Made by a program: the position numbers and the translations under genes. Below, in pieces: positions 1-5,463 of a DNA stretch of 5,463 nt. Within the stretch, counting starts at the first letter, position 1; each line of letters opens with the position of its first letter. Source of the DNA: Planctomycetaceae bacterium (GTDB lineage Bacteria; Planctomycetota; Planctomycetia; Pirellulales; UBA1268); assembly GCA_947464585.1 (NCBI GenBank), contig CANHYS010000198.1, positions 1 through 5,463 on the forward strand. The letters are read 5' to 3'. The notes under the pieces are model-generated. The model searched no databases. It was given only the letters and a program-made list of their open reading frames with translations, and was not told where the DNA came from.

Positions 1-294
1 AAGTCCGCTGCGGCGTACGGCCAGCGGAAGATTTCCGAGCGGCATCGGCACCGCTACGAGTTCAACCCGAAATACCGGGATCAACTCGAGCAGGCCGGGC
101 TCGTGATCGCGGGCACGAGCCCCGATGGCTCGCTCGTGGAGATCGTCGAACTTGCAGACCATCCCTGGTTCGTCGCCGTACAATTCCACCCAGAATTCAA
201 GAGCAAGCCCACGGCTGCCCATCCGCTCTTCGCCGGACTCGTGGCTGCCGCCGTGGAGCGGCACGCTGGCAGTGCGTGGGTGGCAGAGGCCTGA
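1..294 (+). CDS. pyrG: CTP synthase, C-terminal end (partial)
   Basis: The reading frame is open from the first base to the TGA at 292-294 and gives the last 97 residues. CTP synthase makes CTP from UTP, ATP and glutamine in the cytoplasm, the last step of de novo pyrimidine nucleotide synthesis. The fragment is the end of the class I glutamine amidotransferase domain. It holds the RHRHRYEFN motif (residues 19-27 of the fragment), which in this family lines the glutamine site. It also holds [13 protein letters not shown], whose His63 and Glu65 are the His and Glu of the Cys-His-Glu triad; the nucleophile Cys and the synthetase domain lie left of the window. The terminal [10 protein letters not shown] resembles the PLFAGFVKAA end of the E. 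coli enzyme. No truncation is visible at the 3' end. The next gene starts 11 bp downstream, suggesting cotranscription. Confidence 0.95.
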   Translation, partial: KSAAAYGQRKISERHRHRYEFNPKYRDQLEQAGLVIAGTSPDGSLVEIVELADHPWFVAVQFHPEFKSKPTAAHPLFAGLVAAAVERHAGSAWVAEA

Positions 295-298
295 GGAG
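293..298 (+). promoter_or_regulatory. Ribosome binding site of the DUF1844 gene
   Basis: GAGGAG overlaps the pyrG stop codon and lies 7 bases before the ATG at 306. It decides the start. An in-frame upstream start at 276 would lie inside pyrG and lacks such a site. It is the clearest Shine-Dalgarno sequence in the window. Confidence 0.7.
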
Positions 299-305
299 CA
301 CCAGC

Positions 306-649
306 ATGAACGCAGCCAACCACGACGAGCCGGCCGACGAGATCGTCTCCGCTGGCGATTCCGCAGCCGATGATTCCAACGCCGGGGATTCCGACGCGGG
401 GCAGGCCCCGCCGCCGACGTTCGAGTTTCTCGCGCATACCCTGTTCACGCAGGCGTTGATGGCCCTCGGCAGGATTCCCAATCCGATTACCCGGAAGGCA
501 CACCGCAACCTGCCGACGGCGCGGCACTTCATCGACACGCTCGCGATGCTGGAGCAGAAGACCGCTGGCAACCTCACGGAAGATGAACGACGCGTGCTGG
601 AAGAGATCCAGCATCAACTGCGGATGATGTACATGAGTGAGCAGCCATC

Positions 650-653
<4 letters not shown>
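306..653 (+). CDS. DUF1844 domain protein
   Basis: This is a 115-aa protein of unknown function. Residues 1-37 are acidic, Ala/Gly/Ser-rich and probably disordered. They include three copies of a five-residue unit of the form DSxA(D/G) at residues 18-32. From about residue 39 to 110 the protein matches the DUF1844 pattern: FEFLAHTLFTQALMALG, then a basic Pro-containing turn, NLPTARHFIDTLAMLEQKT, GNLTEDE, and a final amphipathic helix ending LRMMYM. The family is small, probably all-helical and has no known reaction; no catalytic residues or membrane segment stand out. The start is set by GAGGAG 7 bases upstream. The gene lies 11 bp after pyrG and its stop overlaps the folD start, so it is probably translated with them. 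A link to nucleotide or folate metabolism is inferred only from position. Family assignment is from recognised sequence pattern. Confidence 0.85.
357..401 (+). repeat. Three-copy 15-bp in-frame tandem repeat
   Basis: GATTCC recurs at 357, 372 and 387, exactly 15 bases apart. The following nine bases of each unit are similar, rich in GC and Ala/Gly codons. The units encode DSAAD, DSNAG and DSDAG in the N-terminal tail of the DUF1844 protein. Because the unit length is a multiple of three, copy-number change would not break the frame. The preceding VSAG looks like a degenerate fourth unit. Confidence 0.7.
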
Positions 654-1540
<887 letters not shown>

Positions 1541-1559
1541 GCCGGCAACGGAACCGTCG

Positions 1560-1577
1560 GCAGAACCCGCAGAACCC
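1560..1577 (+). repeat. Tandem 9-bp direct repeat
   Basis: GCAGAACCC occurs twice back to back, 20 bp after the folD stop, in the 261-bp gap before the ABC transporter gene. It is followed by TTGGGAAATCGCG and a run of five T. No stable stem precedes the T run, so I do not call an intrinsic terminator here. The role is unknown. Confidence 0.5.
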
Positions 1578-1600
1578 TTGGGAAATCGCGTTTTTGTCCG

Positions 1601-1618
1601 GGAACTTCACCTTGTTCC
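1601..1618. repeat. Short inverted repeat GGAAC-N8-GTTCC
   Basis: Perfect 5-bp arms at 1601-1605 and 1614-1618 flank an 8-base spacer, about 185 bp upstream of the ABC transporter start. The same words recur in the opposite order at 1751-1755 and 1765-1769. The right arm overlaps the possible -35 hexamer at 1612. This may be an operator half-site pair, but arms this short arise easily by chance. Confidence 0.25.
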
Positions 1619-1640
1619 ACCGGGGCAAGATATCTATCCT
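1612..1640 (+). promoter_or_regulatory. Possible sigma-70-like promoter for the ABC transporter gene
   Basis: TTGTTC (1612-1617) and TATCCT (1635-1640) are separated by 17 bases, in the only AT-richer patch of the gap (AAGATATCTATCC). The matches to the consensus hexamers are partial (3 and 4 of 6). It would leave a leader of about 155 bases before the ATG at 1802. The call is weak and rests on position and spacing. Confidence 0.25.
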
Positions 1641-1750
1641 CCCCGCCCGCACGGGATCGCGCAACTGGCCAGAGCCCCTAGTTTGCCCGCCCCTGTGCAT
1701 CCTCCCCGCGCTGTCCTCGTGAGGGCCGTGGTGGGGTCGCAGATGCGGTC

Positions 1751-1769
1751 GTTCCGATGCTTGAGGAAC
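1751..1769. repeat. Short inverted repeat GTTCC-N9-GGAAC
   Basis: Perfect 5-bp arms at 1751-1755 and 1765-1769 end 32 bases before the ABC transporter ATG. As RNA this could form a small hairpin in the leader. It uses the same words as the dyad at 1601-1618. Chance is a real alternative. Confidence 0.22.
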
Positions 1770-1801
1770 ATCCCCTCTAGGCATGCCGAAAGCTCCGGTC
1801 C

Positions 1802-3751
1802 ATGAATCAATTTCTCCGCGCCCTCCGCGACGCGATCAAACGATGGCCGTTCCTGTTGGCGGCATTCCTCTGCTCAGCCTGCGTCGCCGGTCTGTGGGGC
1901 GCCAACATCGCCGCGCTCTTTCCGGTCATCGAGGTGACCCTGAACGGCGAGTCCCTGCAGTCGTGGAACGGTCGCCGGCTCTCCGATGCAGAGCACCGCA
2001 TCGAGGCCGCGGGCGCTGAGACCACTACGTTGGAGACCTCGCTCGCCTCCGATTCCCTCGACTCCACCGAGGCCAAGAAGGCCCGGAGCCGCATCGATAC
2101 GCTTGCCCTCAACCGCCGTGGCGACGAGGCGGTCGTCTATTCGGCGCGGCAGCTTGCGCCCTGGCTTGATCGGCTTCTGCCGACCGACCCGTTCCAGACC
2201 GTGCTGCTGGTCGTGGGACTCATCGTCTTCAGCACGTTCCTGAAGCATGTTTTCATGCTGGCCGGCACGATGATGGTGGGGTGGGTGGCGATGAATATCA
2301 GCCGCGATCTCCGTCTGAGGGTTTTCGACAAGGCGATTGAACTCGACAGGGCCCAGTTCATGCGGCACGGCTCGGCCGGCTTCATGTCGCAGCTGACCCA
2401 CACCACCGACATGCTGGCTGGAGGCATTACAGCCGTCTACGGCGGCGCCGTCACGGAGCCGCTCAAGATCATCGCCTGCCTCGCCGGAGCTTTCTGCATT
2501 TCATGGCAGCTCACGCTTGCCTGTCTGACGGCTGCCCCGATCGTCGGCTTCCTGATGGTCTGGCTCAACCGCCGGATCCGCGGTGTTTCGAAGCATATCC
2601 TCTCGAGGTCCAAGGGTTTCCATCACGTGCTGCTGGAGACGCTCAATAATGTTCTCACCGTGCAGGCCTACACGATGGAGGACTTCGAGCGAAAGCGTTT
2701 TCGCAACTGCACGGGCGACATGCTCCAAACCGGCATGTGGCACACCTTCTACTTCGCCCTGGCGAATCCGATCACGGAGATTCTCGGCATCGGCATGGTG
2801 GCGACGTCGATCGCCGTCGGAGCCTGGCTGGTGATCAACCAGCAGACACAGATCTTCGGCATCACGATGACGGATCGCCCGATGACGGTGCCGGGGATCA
2901 TGGTCTTCTTTGGGATGCTCATTGGCGCCAGCGACCCTGTTCGGAAGCTCTCCGGTGTGCTCACCGGCCTCAACATGGGCGTCGTCGGCGCGCAAGCCCT
3001 CTACCCGCTGCTCGATAATCCCTCGAAGCTGCGCGAAGCGGTGAATCCGAAGACGCTCGCCTCGCCGCACCGGGAGATCAGCCTGCGGAACGTGTCGTTC
3101 AGCTACGACGGCATCGACACCGTCGTCAAGAACGTGAACCTGTCGATCGGGTTCGGCGAGCGGGTGGCGATCGTCGGCCCAAACGGCGGTGGCAAGAGCA
3201 CGCTCATCAACCTGATCTGCCGGTTCTACGATCCCACGGGCGGGGACGTGCTGCTCGATGGCGTGCCGCTCACGGAACTTGCGCTGCACGATGTCCGACG
3301 CCGCATTGCGCTGGTCACGCAGCAGACCGAACTCTTCAACGAATCGATCCTCTACAACATTCGCTACGGGCGGTGGGATGCCACCGAGGATGAGATCATC
3401 GCGGCCGCCAAGCAGGCGCACGCCCACGAATTCATCAGCGAATTTCCCGACGGCTATCGCACCATGGTCGGCCCCAACGGATTCCGTCTCTCGGGCGGCC
3501 AGCGGCAGCGGATTGCACTGGCCCGCGCGATCCTCAGGGATGCTGAGATCCTCGTGCTCGACGAAGCGACCAGCCAGATCGACGTGGAGAGCGAGCGGCT
3601 GATTCACGAATCGCTGGCCCGCTACGTGGAAAATCGCACCGTCATCATGATCACCCACAGAGCCAGCACGTTGGCTCTTGCCGATTCGATCGTGCACATC
3701 GAGCACGGCACCGCCACGAAGAAGCCCGCTTCGCAACATCGGGCGGCTTGA
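1802..3751 (+). CDS. ABC exporter half-transporter (membrane domain fused to ATPase)
   Basis: This 649-aa inner-membrane protein should work as a dimer that uses ATP hydrolysis to export or flip a substrate; lipids, peptides and drugs are typical for the MsbA-like type. The N-terminal domain has about six membrane helices: TM1 near 17-40, TM2 131-160, TM3/TM4 220-255, TM5 318-345 and TM6 362-378. Between TM1 and TM2 lies an unusually long, charged, soluble stretch (about 44-128), predicted extracytoplasmic. The ATPase domain is complete: A-loop Tyr435, Walker A GPNGGGKST (459-467, Lys465), Q-loop Gln507, signature LSGGQ (563-567), Walker B ILVLDE (583-588, catalytic Glu588), D-loop SQID (591-594) and H-loop His619. 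The D-loop replaces the common SALD. The start ATG lacks a clear Shine-Dalgarno sequence, and no longer in-frame start is apparent. A 123-aa zinc-ribbon gene follows 12 bp later. The substrate cannot be told from the sequence. Confidence 0.93.
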   Translation: MNQFLRALRDAIKRWPFLLAAFLCSACVAGLWGANIAALFPVIEVTLNGESLQSWNGRRLSDAEHRIEAAGAETTTLETSLASDSLDSTEAKKARSRIDTLALNRRGDEAVVYSARQLAPWLDRLLPTDPFQTVLLVVGLIVFSTFLKHVFMLAGTMMVGWVAMNISRDLRLRVFDKAIELDRAQFMRHGSAGFMSQLTHTTDMLAGGITAVYGGAVTEPLKIIACLAGAFCISWQLTLACLTAAPIVGFLMVWLNRRIRGVSKHILSRSKGFHHVLLETLNNVLTVQAYTMEDFERKRFRNCTGDMLQTGMWHTFYFALANPITEILGIGMVATSIAVGAWLVINQQTQIFGITMTDRPMTVPGIMVFFGMLIGASDPVRKLSGVLTGLNMGVVGAQALYPLLDNPSKLREAVNPKTLASPHREISLRNVSFSYDGIDTVVKNVNLSIGFGERVAIVGPNGGGKSTLINLICRFYDPTGGDVLLDGVPLTELALHDVRRRIALVTQQTELFNESILYNIRYGRWDATEDEIIAAAKQAHAHEFISEFPDGYRTMVGPNGFRLSGGQRQRIALARAILRDAEILVLDEATSQIDVESERLIHESLARYVENRTVIMITHRASTLALADSIVHIEHGTATKKPASQHRAA

Positions 3752-3763
3752 TAGACTGGGGGC
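3730..3763 (+). promoter_or_regulatory. Possible leaderless promoter of the zinc-ribbon gene
   Basis: TAGACT at 3752-3757 matches the TANNNT form of a -10 element and ends exactly six bases before the ATG at 3764. A TTCGCA at 3730-3735 sits 16 bases upstream as a possible -35. Transcription from this site would begin at or next to the A of the start codon, giving an mRNA with no leader. This fits the lack of a usable ribosome binding site: the GGGGG at 3758-3762 is one base from the ATG, too close. The -10 directly follows the stop codon of the ABC transporter gene. Confidence 0.45.
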
Positions 3764-4135
3764 ATGGGTGCCTCCATCTCCTGTATCTGCGGCTATCGTG
3801 GACCGAGCGTGTCGGAGGCGGGCGGGAGCGCCTGCCCCATCTGCAGAACCCCCGCCGCGGCCAACGATGACTCCCTCCACATCCCCTGTCCCCGCGGGCA
3901 CGTGCTGAAGGTCACTCAGGCGATGCTGGGGCAGCGAGTGGTCTGCCCGAAGTGCAACGAGTTCTTCGTGCTGGCGGCGGATGCCAGCGTTGAACGCAGG
4001 CGGGAGATGGATCGCCTGCGGCACGAGCAGGACTCGCGCCGGGCGCGGCAGTGGCTGACGCGTGCCGTGTGGGCGGCCGTCCTCGTGGTGGTGTCGCTGG
4101 TGTCGCTGATCGTGGTCAGCGCCCTGCCGAAGTAA
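3764..4135 (+). CDS. Small membrane-anchored protein with two zinc-ribbon-like motifs
   Basis: This is a 123-aa protein that I cannot assign to a named family. Residues 7-27 hold a CxC...CxxC set (Cys7, Cys9, Cys24, Cys27). Residues 42-64 hold a CPxGH...CPxC set (Cys42, His46, Cys61, Cys64). Each is a plausible four-ligand zinc site. Residues 76-98 are highly charged (ERRREMDRLRHEQDSRRARQ) and probably helical. They lead into one hydrophobic helix at about 102-120, followed by only a few residues. There is no signal peptide, so the protein looks tail-anchored with its zinc modules in the cytoplasm, the Arg-rich side supporting that orientation. It follows the ABC exporter gene by 12 bp and may be cotranscribed with it, or made from its own promoter. 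A role as an adaptor or regulator at the membrane is possible but only inferred. Confidence 0.75.
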   Translation: MGASISCICGYRGPSVSEAGGSACPICRTPAAANDDSLHIPCPRGHVLKVTQAMLGQRVVCPKCNEFFVLAADASVERRREMDRLRHEQDSRRARQWLTRAVWAAVLVVVSLVSLIVVSALPK

Positions 4136-4200
4136 GCCGGTTTACACAGGAACCTAAGGCGTGCTGATACGGGGATGCCCATGCCCCATCGCCGGACGTT

Positions 4201-4258
4201 CGCTCCGGGCATCCTGCCCTTCGCTCACTCGATGCTGACTGCGCTCCGGCATCCTGCC
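4201..4258. repeat. Imperfect direct repeat in a convergent intergenic region
   Basis: The 18-mer CGCTCCGGGCATCCTGCC at 4201-4218 recurs at 4242-4258 as a 17-mer that lacks one G. The start-to-start distance is 41 bases. The surrounding gap (4136-4341) has no supported gene. It also contains the doubled hexamer ATGCCC at 4175-4186. The sequence style suggests a copy of a dispersed intergenic element rather than decayed coding sequence, but one window cannot show that. Confidence 0.55.
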
Positions 4259-4287
4259 TGCGACGACCAATCCGCGGCGGATCGGTG

Positions 4288-4310
4288 CCCGAGCAACGCC
4301 GGCTCTCGGG
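4288..4310. terminator. GC hairpin between convergent genes, possible terminator
   Basis: CCCGAG (4288-4293) and CTCGGG (4305-4310) form a perfect 6-bp stem with an 11-base loop, about 32 bp past the rhaB stop and 152 bp past the zinc-ribbon gene stop. No U tract follows on either strand, so it is not a canonical intrinsic terminator. It could act with Rho or as an RNA 3'-end stabiliser. Confidence 0.25.
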
Positions 4311-4341
4311 GCCTGGCCATCCCCTCACGCCCGGCGCGGTG

Positions 4342-5463
4342 CTAGCCGAGGCGGGCGTTCCAGCGGGCGGCGTCCCGTGGCTGGTAGTGGGCGAGTTCGA
4401 AGCTGTCGCGGACCACCGACCGAACCTTGCGGAGATCGACTGCGCCGTCGTGTGCGACGAGCTGCACGAGCAGGTTGCCAATGGCGGTCGCCTCGACGGG
4501 CCCGGCCACCACGGGGCGGTCCGTCGCATCGGCGATCATCTGGCAGAGCAATGCGTTCTTCACACCGCCGCCCACGACATGGATTCGCTCCACGCGACGG
4601 CCGAGCAGTTCGTCGAGTTCCGCGAGCGTCGTGCGCACCGCGGCAGCCACGCTTTCGAGCGCCGTGCGGATGACGGCGCCGGTCGTCTCGGGGACCGGTT
4701 GCCCGGCACTCCGGGCGAGGCTGCGGATCGCTTCCGGCATGTCGGCCGGTGCCACAAGGGAGGGGTGGTTGGGATCGATGAGCGTGACCAGCGGCGTGGC
4801 CTCCGCCGCTAATGCCGTGAGTTGTTCCCAGCTCCATTCCTGGCCGGCCCGCAGCCAGCTCACACGGCATTGCTGCACAAGCCAGAGACCGCAGACATTC
4901 TTCAACAGCCGGGTCGTGCCGCCCACGCCGCCCTCGTTGGTGAAGTTGTGGGCACGGCATTCCGGCGTGACGAGCGGCTGATCCAGTTCTGCGCCCACGA
5001 GCGCCCAGGTGCCGAGGCTCACGTAGCACCAATCCGGCCGGCTGCAGGGGGGCTCGAGCGCAGGCACCGCCGCCACGGCGCTGGCGGTGTCATGGGTGCC
5101 GGGGACCACGACCCGTACGCCCGCGAGCCCCGTCTCTGCCGCCACCTCGGGACGCAGCGGCCCGAGGTCTGTACCAGGTTCGATGAGTGGTCCAAAAACG
5201 TGCCGCGGCAGCCCGAACCGATCGAGCATGTCGAAAGCCCAGTCGCGGCGGCGCGGGTCGAAACACTGCGTCGTCGTGGCGTTGGTGCGTTCGTTGGATC
5301 GCTCTCCCGAGAGCAGCCAGTGAAAAAGGTCAGGAATCATCAGGAATCGGTCGGCTGCCGCCAGCACGCTTGGGTGCTGCCGTTTCAGGGCGAGCAGTTG
5401 ATAGAGCGAGTTCAGTTCCATGAACTGCAGGCCGGTCGCCGCGAAGATCTCGTCGCGGGGCAC
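4342..5463 (-). CDS. rhaB: Rhamnulokinase, C-terminal part (partial)
   Basis: The frame is open to the right edge, giving the last 373 residues; the first codon in the window (GTG, Val) is internal. Rhamnulokinase phosphorylates L-rhamnulose with ATP to L-rhamnulose 1-phosphate, the second step of L-rhamnose breakdown in the cytoplasm. It belongs to the FGGY sugar kinases. Family signs, numbered from the edge, are TGLQFMELNSLYQL (10-23), FLMIPDLFHWLLSG (40-53), TNATTT (60-65) and GTHDTASAV (122-130). The Asp125 in the last motif corresponds to the presumed catalytic base, near Asp237 of the E. coli enzyme. VSLGTW, NEGGVGGTTRLLKN and HVVGGGVKNALLCQMIADA follow in order. The offset implies about 110 missing N-terminal residues and a normal length near 485 aa. 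The gene converges on the zinc-ribbon gene. Neighbouring rhamnose genes, if any, lie outside the window. Confidence 0.9.
   Translation of the reverse strand: MPRDEIFAATGLQFMELNSLYQLLALKRQHPSVLAAADRFLMIPDLFHWLLSGERSNERTNATTTQCFDPRRRDWAFDMLDRFGLPRHVFGPLIEPGTDLGPLRPEVAAETGLAGVRVVVPGTHDTASAVAAVPALEPPCSRPDWCYVSLGTWALVGAELDQPLVTPECRAHNFTNEGGVGGTTRLLKNVCGLWLVQQCRVSWLRAGQEWSWEQLTALAAEATPLVTLIDPNHPSLVAPADMPEAIRSLARSAGQPVPETTGAVIRTALESVAAAVRTTLAELDELLGRRVERIHVVGGGVKNALLCQMIADATDRPVVAGPVEATAIGNLLVQLVAHDGAVDLRKVRSVVRDSFELAHYQPRDAARWNARLG

Noticed and set aside
276..305. Upstream alternative start for the DUF1844 gene
   Set aside because: It lies inside the end of pyrG and has no ribosome binding site. 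The ATG at 306 has GAGGAG at good spacing.
1578..1595. T run after CCCTTGGGAAATCGCG as an intrinsic terminator for folD
   Set aside because: The bases before the five T cannot form a stem of useful length; CCC and GGG are only two bases apart.
1780..1787. GGCATGCC palindrome just before the exporter start
   Set aside because: It is an isolated 8-bp palindrome, expected by chance at this GC content, with no second copy or flanking dyad.
1578..1805. 75-codon open frame in the gap upstream of the ABC exporter
   Set aside because: It has no start context, biased composition and no recognisable pattern, and it runs into the exporter start. Treated as non-coding.
3758..3762. GGGGG as Shine-Dalgarno of the zinc-ribbon gene
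   Set aside because: It is one base from the ATG, too close for ribosome positioning. It is better explained as the stretch between a -10 element and the start.
2501..4024. 507-codon open frame on the - strand
   Set aside because: It lies antisense to the ABC exporter and the start of the zinc-ribbon gene. Its translation is rich in Arg, His, Asp and Gly with no recognisable domain, typical of the complement of high-GC coding sequence. The + strand frame has every ABC motif.
4325..5032. 235-codon open frame on the - strand in another frame of the rhaB region
   Set aside because: It overlaps rhaB in a different frame on the same strand and reads as low-complexity Arg/Pro/Gly sequence. The rhaB frame carries all kinase motifs.

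Overview
The window is high-GC, gene-dense bacterial chromosome. No RNA gene, insertion sequence, CRISPR array or phage gene is visible. Several traits suggest a planctomycete, probably of the Pirellulales type. These are a DUF1844 protein next to folD, an ABC exporter with a long segment between its first two membrane helices and an SQID-type D-loop, a small Cys-rich membrane protein with a CPxGH motif, and start codons with weak or no Shine-Dalgarno sequence. This assignment is inferred from protein style; no marker gene is present.

Region 1 (1-1540, + strand) is a tight cluster. It holds the 3' end of pyrG (CTP synthase), a short DUF1844 protein, and folD (methylenetetrahydrofolate dehydrogenase/cyclohydrolase). 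pyrG and the DUF1844 gene are 11 bp apart, with a good ribosome binding site in the gap. The DUF1844 gene and folD overlap by 4 bp (ATGA). The three are probably one transcription unit serving pyrimidine nucleotide and one-carbon metabolism.

Region 2 (1541-1801) is a 261-bp non-coding gap. It holds a tandem 9-bp repeat, two GGAAC/GTTCC dyads and a weak promoter-like pair, and is presumably the regulatory region of the next gene.

Region 3 (1802-4135, + strand) encodes a full-length ABC half-exporter with a complete ATPase domain, then 12 bp later a 123-aa protein with two putative zinc-binding Cys/His clusters and a C-terminal membrane anchor. A -10-like TAGACT lies six bases before the start of the second gene, which suggests it may also be made from its own leaderless transcript.

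Region 4 (4136-4341) is a 206-bp gap between convergent genes. It holds a near-identical direct repeat and a short GC hairpin, and may be a copy of a dispersed intergenic repeat.

Region 5 (4342-5463, - strand) is the C-terminal three quarters of rhamnulokinase (rhaB), which enters from the right edge. It points to L-rhamnose catabolism and is functionally unrelated to the rest.

Most of the window is ordinary housekeeping and transport. The points most worth a second look are the possible leaderless promoter, the small zinc-ribbon membrane protein, the long loop in the exporter and the repeat between the convergent genes. I found no clear evidence of an undescribed multi-gene system.
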